Source: Echinometra lucunter
Lineage: Eukaryota > Echinodermata > Echinoidea > Camarodonta > Echinometridae
DNA length: 64,000 bases
Direction: 5' to 3'
Assembly (NCBI GenBank): GCA_029962745.1
Contig: CM057170.1
Span: 20,162,421 to 20,226,420, forward strand
Below are positions 34,262-44,925 of the stretch, piece by piece. How positions within the stretch are numbered: the stretch's first letter is position 1; each line of letters opens with the position of its first letter. Position numbers and translations under genes: made by a program. The notes below the pieces were generated by a model. That model was not told where the DNA came from. It made no database searches and saw nothing but the letters and a program-made list of their open reading frames with translations.

Positions 34262-36469
34262 CCTCTCTCTCTCTATCTATATATCCATCTTTAACCCCTC
34301 TCTCTTTCTCTCTCTCTTTCTCTCTTTCTCTCTCCATCTTTATTCCCCTCCCAAAACTTTCTCTCTTTATCCATCTCCCTCTCCCCCACTCTCTGCCTTT
34401 CTCTCCCTCCATCTTTCTCCACTTACCATCCACCCTCTGTTTATATTCAGGCTTTTGAATCTGTATTTGGCAACCCATGTTACAGAATGGGGTCATGTTG
34501 TAAATGGGGTGAATTGGGTCAGAACTCTGTGGTTTGGGGCAACAAACTCGCATTCCATTCAGTTTACGCAAAAAGTTTCTCATTCGAGATTTCACAAAGC
34601 CGGAGGATTGAAAGGGACCTGAAAACTCTCCTACCTATTTACTGTGTAGAATCAGATTCAGAAACAAACACTCGTTTCCTGAAATACCTATTACTAAAAT
34701 CTTGTGGTAAACATGACTTCCACAAGTCTATCATAATAATCTATATGAGAGTGTTAGCACAAGTAACTTTCAGCTCCAAAGTGCATTAAACTGAACCATT
34801 TTTACTGTAAACTGTAAATCATGCCACAAAAATCTATCTTTTAGATAAAGCACTACTCCAATTCTACAAGAAGCAAGAGTAAATAAAAGGTCAAAAGGTA
34901 AAAGTACATTTCTAGAGAAACTGAAATTATCAAACTTTTTTGAAAGCTATTTTGAAAGCTACAAAATACTCTGAAAGGCAATTTTGTGCAGTGCGTCTTA
35001 TACCAATAAACAGTTCTACAGCTCTTTCTTTCATCTAAAAATCAAAAAAGAAAAAAAAATCCCTATTGATATGACCACTGATTTCTAGTGCTGTTACCAG
35101 TAGGAACCACTTTTCAGTGGTCATACCACAAGATATTCATTTTTAGATGAAATAAATGGATAAAAACATTGTGGGCATCAATGGACATGTCCATCCCTCC
35201 CCCCCCCAAAAAAAAAAAAAAAAACTTTTAAGGGTAGGAGACACAAACACTAGGGTATATCCCTCAAAAAAATTAAGCTGAGGATTTTTTCTGGTGGGGG
35301 GGGGGGAGGGGGTTTGTCAGCAAATGTTTTGTGCCCCCCTCCCTCACCCCCCCCCCCCCCCCACAAAAAAAAACGGACTGACACCCCTGAAAGGCTTATG
35401 TTGTCCATGGCACAGAACTGCCTTAGAAGATTGGTTTTAATGTGAACAGCCCTGTTGTCTCTGCCCACTTTCACTTATAATAACCCAAGGGTATGATTAT
35501 AAACTTGACTTTATTGCTACAGTGTCTGGTCCAGATGAAAGCAACCATTGATACTAACCAGCCGGTATGTGGATGGAACAATTCAATCAACAACAGTCAG
35601 TCGTTTCTCTTTCCTATTCTACATTTCAAAATCTCCTCCATGCCTGTAAGAATGTTTTTTAAACAGGAGTTACATTTTCATTCACCTTCATATTTTGAAG
35701 TATTTGGTTTTCAATAAAAACTTCATACACCCTCTTTTTTGTAAATTTGACATATCTAAGGTGCTAAAATATAAAAAATAATAAAAATCTATGATACTGC
35801 AAATCATAATTCCAAACCTTTTCCTTGACATATAATGAAAGAAGTATCAAATGGAACATATTTTTGTTTCAAACAATGGCGGTGTTACTTTCAAAATGTA
35901 AACAAAAAATGGTCTTTGCACTATTTTCATTTAGTGGAGATGAAAGAGTGAACTGTCTATTGATCTATCTCACTTGATATAGCTCAAGTAAAATGAAGTT
36001 ATCACAGAAATGAGAGTAAAAATAAAATAATCCTCATTTACCACTACCAATGAAGACTACCTTTATTTTCAGATGTCAATCAGTGCAATAAGGTAGCTCT
36101 AGTAAGGTTCAACCACCATGACCACCAAATCTACCTCAGTGGTTTAATTCTACAGAGTGTGATTAAATTCTGCAATGAAAATGATTGAGAAGGTGAGCTT
36201 TGTCTGGGAGGTGAAAGAGAGATCCCTTGTTTTACAGTTTGGTACAAATTTTATGATCAATTTGGCCATTCCAAGGCATTCCACCCACCTTTCATATTTC
36301 TGCCACTTTCTCTATTGCATCACTCTCTTGGCATCACACTTTCACTGCATACACAACCACTCATCTGTAGGCATATATCAATCATGTGCCCCTTCTGACT
36401 TTAAAAATATGATATATCACCCAATCTGTCTCCATCCGATCCTTTATAAAGCCGCTTTGTTTTTACCAA
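30600..36469. other. Long stretch without a recognisable gene; several simple repeats
   Basis: Simple repeats are (GA)n at 32843-32883, (CT)n at 34217-34330 and continuing pyrimidine-rich to about 34420, (AAAT)n near 31746-31763, and poly-C or poly-G runs near 30735, 31725, 35199, 35296 and 35347. A possible 42-nt exon at 35523-35564 (plus strand) is bounded by 'ttattgctacag' and 'gccg|gtatgtgg' but is too short to support alone. A segment at 35780-35930 is a dispersed repeat related to 41570-41700 ('tttttccttga', 'atcaaatgga', 'ggcggtgttacttt'). Confidence 0.4.
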
Positions 36470-36796
36470 GCCCCCCCCCCCCCCCCCCACCCCCATGTCT
36501 GCCTGGTTCTCAGCAAAGAACATCATCACAGCATTAGCAGTATTGCCCTGACCAAAATGAGCTCTGTTGTACCCAAATACACCATGACTCCTTTTCTTCA
36601 GTCTTTATCTCTTTAACATGATGTTACCTCTCCCCCCCCCCCCCATGTCTGCCTGGCTCTCAGCAGAGAACATCATCACAGCATTATCAGTATTGCTCTG
36701 ACCAAAATGAGCTCTGTTGTACCAAAATATACCATGACTCCTTTTCTTCAGTCTTTATCTCTTTAACATGATGTTACCTCTCCCCCCCCCCCCCCC
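36470..36796. repeat. 150-bp tandem duplication framed by poly-C tracts
   Basis: Two units start at 36494 and 36644 ('catgtctgcctgg.tctcagca') and run through 'ttctttatctctttaacatgatgttacctct' with only about seven differences. Poly-C runs of 11-20 lie before, between and after the units, so the C-tracts are part of the duplicated unit. The low divergence means a recent event. Confidence 0.95.
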
Positions 36797-37315
36797 ACTC
36801 CATCCTTCCCTAAACCTGTCACATATTAATTTCAAACCTACCACCACTACCGCTATCACTAGCACCCTACCACCAGGTTTATCGCACCTCTCTCGCACCC
36901 CCACCGCCACCATCCCTCTGACGTAAACACCCTCCGGTTCCAGGCAAGGCGTAGTTTATTCAATCGTCAGCAGCGCACTTGCCGAATATTAGGAAAGCTT
37001 GGAGGGACTTTGCACCTGAGACAGCTAACACCGGCTTGATGAAATTTTCAATGTGAACCTGAGCAAAAGTGTGTTGGCATTTGGAAATATATACAAGAGA
37101 GGTGTCCACAATATATGGCCAGACACCCTCACCAGTAGAACATAGATATTGCAGTCATAATATGCAAGGGTGAAGAGGCACAATGTATGAAAAAGTTCAC
37201 AATATAGGATACATTGCATGAAGTACATGCATGTGTTGCTATGAGTATGCCATTTCAATGCTGCATACCTACAGACATATTTATGCTTTATTTTATGGAC
37301 ACTGTTTCAAAACGA

Positions 37316-37472
37316 TATTAACTACTTTCGAAAAATCAACTAAGGCAACTTCAAGAGCCCTGTCCGTCACCTTTGAAAAATGTGTGGACGTAACCCGAAC
37401 ATGATTTGTAAGAGCAGTATAACAGCCTTTCAAAATTGCACTTGAGTTGATTTTTCGAAAGCAGTTTTTATC
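37316..37472. mobile_element. MITE with CTTTCGAAAAATCAACT arms
   Basis: Left 'aactactttcgaaaaatcaa' and inverted right 'aactgctttcgaaaaatcaa' continue for about 30 bp. About 155 bp with a GC-richer core. No ORF. Confidence 0.7.
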
Positions 37473-38173
37473 ATGTTTTTCTATAGTACAACACAGCCTT
37501 GCTATTCCAACAGTTGCTGCTCAGTCAATTTCTACTTATGGTAAATTCCAAACTGACCCTAGACCCACTGCACCATGTGCCACTAATTATCATTTTTCCA
37601 TTAGCCTTGTGAAATGATAACTATCCTCTCCTCTATTCTTCCATGATTCTTCCTCCTCATCTTCTCACCCCCTCTGTTCCTCTCCTCTTCCTCCTATCTA
37701 TCTATCCATCCATCCATCCATCAACCTATCCCTTACTGTTCTCCAGCCCTTCTTCTTTCCCTGATCCCATTCCTAATGTGCACAAAAAGAGAACATTAAC
37801 AGATGAGATATCAAGGAAAAACTAGCTGCAACCCTATCTGTGGAAGAAGATTCCACTCCTACATTTGAAAGCAATTTGTCCACTTTTCAAAACCATGGTT
37901 ATGTGCGTGCCTTAAGTGGATGTCAGACCTTCGCTATCTCAAAATCTCTCAAATCCTACCTCAGTATGCCAAGCATGCAATATCGCATCGCCACGTCGAA
38001 TCTCTAGCGGAGGAAATCGGAAAATGAAAGTGTCAGTTTATTGTCAAATTTTATCGTCAGACCTAAATTGCTTTGGAGTCATATGATGCAATACGAACAT
38101 GTCAGAAATCCTTGATATTGTTTGGAGATCAGGCCAGCCCTTGTACCTTCATGGTCATATCTTGATTAAGATC

Positions 38174-38322
38174 TGGGCCCTGTTTCATAAAACTTATTAT
38201 CAATAAAAAGTTGCAATAACTGTTATATAAGCTAATGAAATCCTTGCATCTGATTGGCTGAGAGCAAATTTGTCATGGAAATGTGGCAGTTGTTACTGAT
38301 AACAAGTGTTATGAAACCGGGA
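38174..38322. mobile_element. 150-bp MITE with GTTTCATAAAACTT ends
   Basis: Left GGGCCCTGTTTCATAAAACT, inverted right GTTCCCGGTTTCATAACACT, arms of about 40 bp including 'ttatcaataa' and 'ttatcagtaa'. This end type is widespread in marine invertebrate genomes (general knowledge). Confidence 0.8.
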
Positions 38323-38804
38323 ACTGATGTTTCATTCATTTCAATGCATCATTTATTTCTTCAAATCAAAGTATTCAAGCCGCATGCAATGGAGGGTCTC
38401 CAAAAGTGTATTCTCCATTACAAATTAAGCCTCCTTTATAACAATTCCTTTCAAAGGCAGCATCCTTTCAATATCAAATTGCATGGTAATAAGTTGGAAT
38501 TAACCTTTTTTTCAAAATAAATTTTCATTTCTTGAACACAATCTCTAAAAAAAAAAAAAAACCCACTCTGGCAAGATGAAAAGTAAACAACTTACCATAC
38601 AAGAACATTATGGAAAGCTTTCACAATTACAAAAGAAAAAATGCATTTCCAAGGCCAACATCTTACTTAAGAATCAATGGGCACAGGAAAATAAGCGATT
38701 ACCTTTCTGCCTACAAGGATATAACGTTTCATGTTCATCTTTCTCCCTACTTTTTTATTTTCATGACCTAACATGCAACCCCGTTTCATCTTTCATCTTT
38801 TCAG

Positions 38805-38984
38805 GCCGGTGGTGTTGGGTATGCATTGCACGTGCTGCCTCAAGACGAGGAAAGAGGAGAGGTGATGGGGTTTGTGGGAGATGAAACGGAAGTCGTTAAT
38901 TTTTTGCGGCAATCTCAAAACGTCTCCATCTCCTGTGGGATTCTGGAAGAAGTGCATGCTTTTGAAAAACGTGAAAGGCAGTGA
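38805..38984 (+). CDS. Candidate terminal exon of an unidentified protein
   Basis: A strong acceptor (tttcatcttttcag|GCC) opens a stop-free frame of 59 codons ending in TGA at 38982-38984. The translation starts AGGVGYALHVLPQDEERGEV, passes through GFVGDETEVVNFLRQSQNVS and ends EEVHAFEKRERQ. It is GC-richer than its flanks, and its mixed acidic/hydrophobic composition looks like a folded domain. The opposite strand is also open (38793-39071) but gives a less protein-like sequence. I do not recognise the family. No upstream partner exon is established; a possible 42-nt plus-strand exon at 35523-35564 would be in compatible phase. If real, this gene is on the opposite strand from the ankyrin gene. 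Confidence 0.3.
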   Translation, partial: AGGVGYALHVLPQDEERGEVMGFVGDETEVVNFLRQSQNVSISCGILEEVHAFEKRERQ

Positions 38985-39192
38985 AAAGTAGAGAAATAGG
39001 TCAGTGACAGCATAACGCCATCTTAATTCTTCTTTCACTTGCTCATTCCCTTCACATCCATTCTCCATCACAGGGCTTGGACATATCCAAGAAGGATGAA
39101 AATTTTATTACCTCATGTTCAAAATCTAGAATCAAGCCTGCTCTTCAGTTCTGAAATCATATAAATCTTCATATGGAAAGGGAAAGCTCAAA

Positions 39193-39285
39193 TCAACCCA
39201 TAGAGCACAATTGGACTTCAGTATAACAATGAAAAGCATTTTCCATAAATCCCATAAAGCCTGAGTTATCCAGGACTGATTTTAT
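39193..39285 (-). mobile_element. Small TTAA MITE (family B), copy 5, inverted
   Basis: 'tcaacccatagagcacaatt', 'acttcagtataaca', 'attttccataaatccc' and 'gcctgagttatcc' are the reverse complement of the family B sequence. The ends are degraded. Confidence 0.65.
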
Positions 39286-39495
39286 CAGGTTTATTTTCAT
39301 TCAAGAAAAATGAGGAGTGCACATGAAGGGGATACTGTTCTTTTCACTTGAGTTGAAGAGACAGAGGGTGTGTTCGAACATTCTTGAAACGTACTGTATT
39401 GTACCCATTCCAGACAAGCACTGAAATGCTCCATAAGCACACAATATCACACTGTACCAGTCCAAAAGAAGAACCACCTCGAGGTGGGCAACTGT

Positions 39496-39718
39496 AGAGC
39501 TGCCAACTCCAGTTGGGAAAAAATCCTATTCTTTATTTTTTCATCCTATTTTCAAGCCTAAAATCCTATTTGTTTCAAATTTTGAAACATCCAACAGTAT
39601 AAAGAATCATTCTTACAAGTTTCAAAAATCCTATTTCAATGGGAAAAATCCTATTCAGTGTCATATTCCCCTTAAAAATCCTACTAAATAGGATAAAATC
39701 CTACTGATTGGCAGCTCT
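39496..39718. mobile_element. Inverted-repeat MITE with AGAGCTGCCAA ends
   Basis: Left AGAGCTGCCAACTCCAGT and inverted right AGAGCTGCCAATCAGT. The interior is built of repeated 'aaatcctatt' motifs in both orientations. The 8 bp outside each end (gcaactgt and cctactgt) match at six positions, suggesting a decayed 8-bp hAT-like target duplication. Confidence 0.7.
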
Positions 39719-39970
39719 CCTACTGTATAAACGTACCATACGGTAGTAACGCAACACACCAGATGAGCGCTCAAAATGGTACAAAAGCATACAGTACCAA
39801 GCAGCAGAACATGGCAACCATGTGGAATTTATTGTTTTTCATCTATACTAGAGGATAAAGAATTAACATGTGTATAAGACGGTTAAGGTTGATTAGCGCC
39901 TCTGAAAGCTGCCCAGTTTTAATTGCATTTGGATGTCAGCAGGGAACCTAGTACTCAGCGCCAGCTTTTA

Positions 39971-40409
39971 AAGGAAAAGGAACCCTAAGTCAATTTCAAT
40001 GAAAAGACAGGATAAAGAGAAGCAGTTAGGAAAAATATTAAATCAAAAATCAATTGCAAAAAGAAAAAGTTGTGAAGTTTGAAAAGTCTTGATTTACTTT
40101 CTGTGGTGATCCTTAAATAACAATATCGCTTCAAGATGGCAGGTTTTTGTGGACAGCTCTACATATGTTTTGTACAAGACAAGCTGCACCTTGTCCTTGA
40201 GAGATAACAAAGAAAATCTGACATGTGGAGAGTTGTCCACAAAAATCTAACATTTTGAAGTAATATTGCCAATTTGAGGATCACCACAGGAAGTAAATCG
40301 AGACTTTCAAACTTTCGTAAACCGATTTTGATCTAACCTTTTGTAAATTGCTTCTCTCTATCCTCTCTTTTAATCAAAACTGACTTGTCTCCAGGGTTTC
40401 ATTTTCCTT
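39971..40409. mobile_element. Long fold-back element, TA-flanked (439 bp)
   Basis: Almost the whole element is a palindrome with arms of roughly 200 bp. Left TA|AAGGAAAAGGAACCC, inverted right AAGGAAAATGAAACCC|TA. Matching inner blocks include 'gtttgaaa.gtct.gattta', 'ctgtggtgatcct' and 'tttttgtggaca.ctct'. No ORF. Confidence 0.85.
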
Positions 40410-40508
40410 TAAGATGATGTCAGCCATTATTTTATGTTGACCAAACATTTGCTCTGGTCGCACTTGCTCCAGGCTTTATATAGAAACTAGGCTGACACAG
40501 AGCTCAAG

Positions 40509-40535
40509 TTTAGGGTTAGGGTTAGGGTTAGGGTG
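40509..40535 (+). repeat. Interstitial telomere-like repeat (TTAGGG)4
   Basis: Four TTAGGG-type units (three perfect) followed by GTGAGG and a loose TTAGGA. Short and internal, so not a chromosome end. Confidence 0.85.
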
Positions 40536-40829
40536 AGGTTTAGGATTAGGAAAAGCATTTGATCCAAAATCGAAGTTAAAGATTTGGACAGTGTAGGTAA
40601 CTGCCCACAAAGCAACTGCAGCGGGATCTTGTGCCGTAGGACCTATGTCCAGAGCCTTTGACAGTAATATGAAACATGGAAATGGATAAAGATGATACAA
40701 CCCAGTAGCTATCTCAAGCTATATAAACCAATACACAGACTGGACAAAATCTAAACTGCATGAAGTTTACACTGGTCATTACTACTGACACTTTTCTGTT
40801 AGAACACTTTCATAATTCTTTCTTTCTCC

Positions 40830-41180
40830 TTCTTTCTTATTCTTTTTTTTCCCTCTATTATCTTATTTCTTCTTTCTTCTTCTTCTTATTCTTCTTCTTT
40901 TTCTTCTTCTTCATCTCCTCCTTCTCCTTCTCCTTCTCCTTCTCCTTCTCCTCCTTCTCCTTCTTCTTCTTCTTCTTCTTCCTCTTCTCCTCCTCCTCCT
41001 CCTCCTCCTCCTCCTCCTCCTCCTCCTCCTCCTCCTCCTCCTCCTCCTCCTCCTCCTCCTCCTCCTCCTCCTCCTCCTCCTCCTCCTCCTCCTCCTCCTC
41101 TCCTCCTCCTCCTCCTCCTCCTCCTCCTCCTCCTCCTCCTCCTCCTCCCTCCTCCTCCTTCTTCTCCTCCTTCTTCTTCA
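40830..41180. repeat. 350-bp pyrimidine tract with (CTC)n core
   Basis: (CTT)n and (CTTCTC) units pass into an almost pure (CTC)n run from about 40986 to 41148. One strand is essentially all pyrimidine. The poly-Ser/Pro/Phe and poly-Glu ORFs are translations of it. Confidence 0.97.
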
Positions 41181-42214
41181 TTTACATTTTTCTACATGTA
41201 CATAATGTTTCACATGATGCAGCAATGTTAAATATTGGTGCCCTACAAAAATGCAATGGTACCTTTAAGAAGGAAGATAAAATTGGGCAAGCTACACCTG
41301 TATACATTCAAGCTTGCTTTATTACATTTGGGGTTCTAGACTAATTTGTAGCATGATCCCTTTGCTGTGGGTGGAGGAACTAATGCTGAGATTACATTAA
41401 GTAGCAAACATTGGGAGGCATCAGCACTGGAGGTGTGGGGTGGGGTAGGATGTATCTAGGCCTTTACATGAGATTGACTTTTGTTATAAAAAAAATGATA
41501 TATCCCTTTTTGTAACTTTCAGATATCTGCAATTGAAGTTCCTATAATGTACATGTAGGAAGAAATTATATGACACTTTAGATCATATTCCAGACTTTTT
41601 CCTTGATTTACTATGAGAGAGGAATCAAATGGAAGGCATTTTTTTTATTTCATACAATGACAGTGTTACTTTTAAAATGCAAAAAATGGCCTTTATCAGT
41701 TTTTGAAGTCAAACTCTTCATATACAAACAAAATTTACCATGAGTATTTGTGCTGCCTTATCATAAAGGAATCGTCAACAATTTTCATGAGTACTAGAAA
41801 ATAGGGCTTCTAATACCTATATAGTCATCCACTGCTGTTGTATTTTTCAAGCAAGCTACTCTCCATCAGCAGTTTTCATTAAAATACACATCATTTAACA
41901 CTTATTTTTTCCACAAGACAAATGAAGAAAAAAATATGCTTCACTCTACCTTGACTACATCATAACTTTTATATATGAGAGCATACACAGTGAGCCAAAA
42001 TGTATTCATTTAACTAGTACCCATTTTCATTCAAAATGTACATTTTCACTCAAAGTTAAAAATAAAAATTTTCTTAAAAATAACACCACCATCTTGGTTT
42101 TGCTCATCAAACAGCACAGAAATGATACTCCCATGCAGCTGCAAAAGCATCATATATGTTTTATCCTTTTCTTTATTGAAGCTTCTTTCAGTTGGTTAGT
42201 CCAGGCCCTTGAAC
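41181..42214. other. No gene recognised; one dispersed repeat
   Basis: 41570-41700 is related to 35780-35930 (shared 'tttttccttga', 'atcaaatgga', 'cagtgttacttttaaaatg'). Part of 41490-41540 ('tatatccctttttgt', 'gatat.tgcaa.tgaag') also resembles 15346-15395. The rest is AT-rich. Confidence 0.45.
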
Positions 42215-43230
42215 GTCTCCTGCAAACATGAAATATTCATCACTCGCTGCATGGCTATAGATACAACCATCCTAGCAATGACATCTGCATTTAATACAAG
42301 AACATTACCTCAAAGCTTTGTTATGTACGCATGAAAAGTTGCAGTGTGCATGGGAACCAAGGTCTTGCTGAACTTCAATGCATACCTAATGCATAATGAT
42401 GAAAAGCGTTCACACTTACAGTGTATCTTTAAAGATGATCATCTTCGCACTGGTATATATTATATGAAAGAACATTATTACTGAGCTTGATATGTACACA
42501 TGAAAATTTGCAGTGTGCATGGGAACAAGAATCTTGCTCTGAACTTCTATGCATAGCTAATGCATATGATAAAAGCCATTGACATGAAGGACGGTTATGT
42601 TTGCAATGACGTTTGTGTTATATGAAAGAACATCATGAAGGATCTTAGCTAGTTGTACTCCTTGAAATATGGCAGTGTGCATATGAATCAGATTCTAGCA
42701 GGAGACTCCAATGTATAGCTATTAAATGTGAGCGACAAAAGGTGCTTTCATCAGAACTAAAATCTGCATTAGTTTTGAAGATGGAATATTATTTCTGCAT
42801 TTTATGAAAGAAAATTACAATGAAGCTTTCTTATCCATGCATGAAATTAGGCATGAGCATATAAACTAAGGTCTAGGGTAGAATTTTGATACATAGCTAA
42901 TCCTTACGATGAATAGCAGTCACATCAATCATATAAGATAATTATCTCTGCAGTGACATTTGAAGTATATGGAAAAACTTTATATTAGACCTTCATGATA
43001 TATGCATGAATGATGCAGTGTGCATAACAAACCAAGATCTATCCCTGAATTTTCATGTATAGCTAATGCAAGCCCCAAAAGGGGGTTTTCATGAGAATTA
43101 AAATCTAGTTTTAAAAGATAATTATCTTTACAATGACATTTGCATCATATGAAAGAGCACTGCATCAGGGTTACGTTTTTGCATGAATATTGGACAATAA
43201 ATGCCAAGGTCTCTAAACCCAACTTCATTG
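42215..43230. repeat. Degenerate tandem array, about six units of 162-179 bp
   Basis: The anchor 'gcagtgtgcat' or a diverged form occurs at 42341, 42510, 42672, 42851 and 43015, with a further weak unit ending near 43230. Each unit also contains 'atgaaagaacat', 'catgaaa', 'caag.tct' and 'atgcatagctaatgcat'. Units are diverged, so the array is old. Confidence 0.8.
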
Positions 43231-43404
43231 TCAGACCACTGCATATAAATCAAATATTATTGACATAAAAACTGACATCAATTTAACAGTTTGATTGATG
43301 CACTATGATGTTGTTGCCTTCATAAGTAAAATCTGCTATCCATGTATCTAAGTATTCACAATAAAACCTGGTCGATATGTCACTCATGACCATTCTACAG
43401 TCTA

Positions 43405-43510
43405 TTTCACTCGTTGAGCATGATTTGGTTTTGGCATAACATGCCTTATCCATAAACCTCAGCCCGCGTTATCTTAGGCGCAGTATCCAACGCAGTATTC
43501 AACGAGTTAA
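43405..43510 (-). mobile_element. Small TTAA MITE (family B), copy 6, inverted
   Basis: Reverse complement starts TTAACTCGTTGAATACTGCG and contains 'gataacgcgggctgagg' and 'ccaaaaccaaatcatgctca'. TTAA is present at 43507-43510. Confidence 0.75.
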
Positions 43511-43753
43511 GAAAAACCACAGGTTAAATGAAGATAGCTCAAGAAAAGAGAGATGGGCAAGGAAAGGGTAATCAAGTCCTGGTCATTGTCAAATTTTTCA
43601 CTGCCAATCCCTCTACCCACTCTCCTGTTGCACTTACGCATCAGTCAACTGAAACCTGTGATTACCAATGCATGAACTAATCTGACTCAGCTCTTCGCCT
43701 GATTTGCAAGTAAGAATTGATAAAGACATGAAAATTGCCAATGGACTTAAAGA

Positions 43754-44008
43754 TACACTCTTATAACAGTCTAGTCAGATTTGACTATAGATTATCAGAT
43801 CAGTCGGGCACTTGCACTATTTCTAGTCAAAAATGACCAGAAACCTAGTCATTTTCACTAGAATCCGAGTCAATTTTGACTAGAATATACCACTGGCTCT
43901 GCATTAAATTGCCTAGAATTCTGGTCATTTTGATTAGAAATAGTGCAAGTGACTGGCTGATCCGGTATACCTAGTCCAATCTGACTAGATTGGTTTTTAG
44001 AGTGTAAA
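43754..44008. mobile_element. Palindromic MITE with CTAGTCAGATT arms (255 bp)
   Basis: Left ACACTCTTATAACAGTCTAG and inverted right TTACACTCTAAAAACCAATC; arms of about 90 bp share 'ctagtcagatt.gacta' and 'cacttgcactatttcta'. Many internal 'tctagtcatttt.act' motifs. Confidence 0.85.
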
Positions 44009-44484
44009 CTTGAGCTCTGGTCATGTCACTCAACATGTGATTACAATGTGAAAAAAATGTTTCAAAGTTATTGGAAAGGGTTGATTGAGTAGTAAAAAGA
44101 AAGTGGTGTATACCTAAGGTTTTGAAATCATCAGTGCTAAGAAATCAACTCAAAATTGTTGAAAAACACATGAACTTCACACAGACACATGTACAGGGGC
44201 TACAAACTAAATGTTCAAACCAATACCCAAGATGTTTGGTGTTTTTTTTTTTTTGTTTTTTTTTTTGCTAGGAGCAAAAAGGGGACAAAATCAGTAGTTT
44301 AGGACTGAGAGGGCGCTATTTCAAAATCCCATACACAGGTGCCAGTTCGCTCTGGCTTAAAAAGAGTAAGAAAGCTCACAAATTATCTTTCACCTCCTCC
44401 TAGAAGTCAAGATTCTTTTTAATGTACAAAACAAGGTTTATCGCTATCTGTGATTCATAAACTTGAATGTTTCTTCTTCGAGAT

Positions 44485-44925
44485 GGGAATCACATCAATC
44501 AAAAGCATGCTTAAATACATCTTGCGGAGTAATCCTGCAATTCTTATTCGAGGTATATGTAAATAAAGGAGTGTAACACATGAGTGCCATCGCCTATAAT
44601 TACAGCAAAGAACAAGGCATTCTGCAGTTAGTCATTCAAGAGTGCGAATGCTCATTAAACACATCCATATTGAAAAAGGCATAATAGAAGTAATCACATG
44701 CCTGCTTAAATACATCTTTTGGAGTAATCCTGTACTTCTAATTTGAGGTAATAAATAAAGGAATGTGACAAATAAGCGCCATCACCTAGAATTACTGTAG
44801 AGAACAAGGTATTCCGCAGTTAATCATTCACAAACATGAACGCTCGTATGAACACATCCAATCGGAGAAAGGCAAAGAAGTAATCCAGTGCATGGGTACT
44901 TTGAGTAATCCTCTATTTCGGATTT
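44485..44925. repeat. Tandem repeat, 2.3 units of about 190 bp
   Basis: Units align at 'gcttaaatacatctt' (about 44508 and 44703), 'ggagtaatcct' (then 'gagtaatcct' near 44902) and 'tagaattac.g.a.agaacaagg.attc.gcagtta'. Spacings are about 195 and 181 bp. Confidence 0.9.

Noticed and set aside
37807..38010. Stop-free plus-strand frame of about 67 codons
   Set aside because: No start, no splice signals and no recognisable motif; AT-level composition.
40760..41344. 194-codon Phe/Ser/Pro ORF and 107-codon Glu/Lys ORF
   Set aside because: Both are translations of the (CTT)/(CTC) pyrimidine tract.
42215..43230. CRISPR-like regular repeats
   Set aside because: Units are about 170 bp, diverged along their full length, with no short conserved repeat and variable spacer pattern, and the context is eukaryotic.
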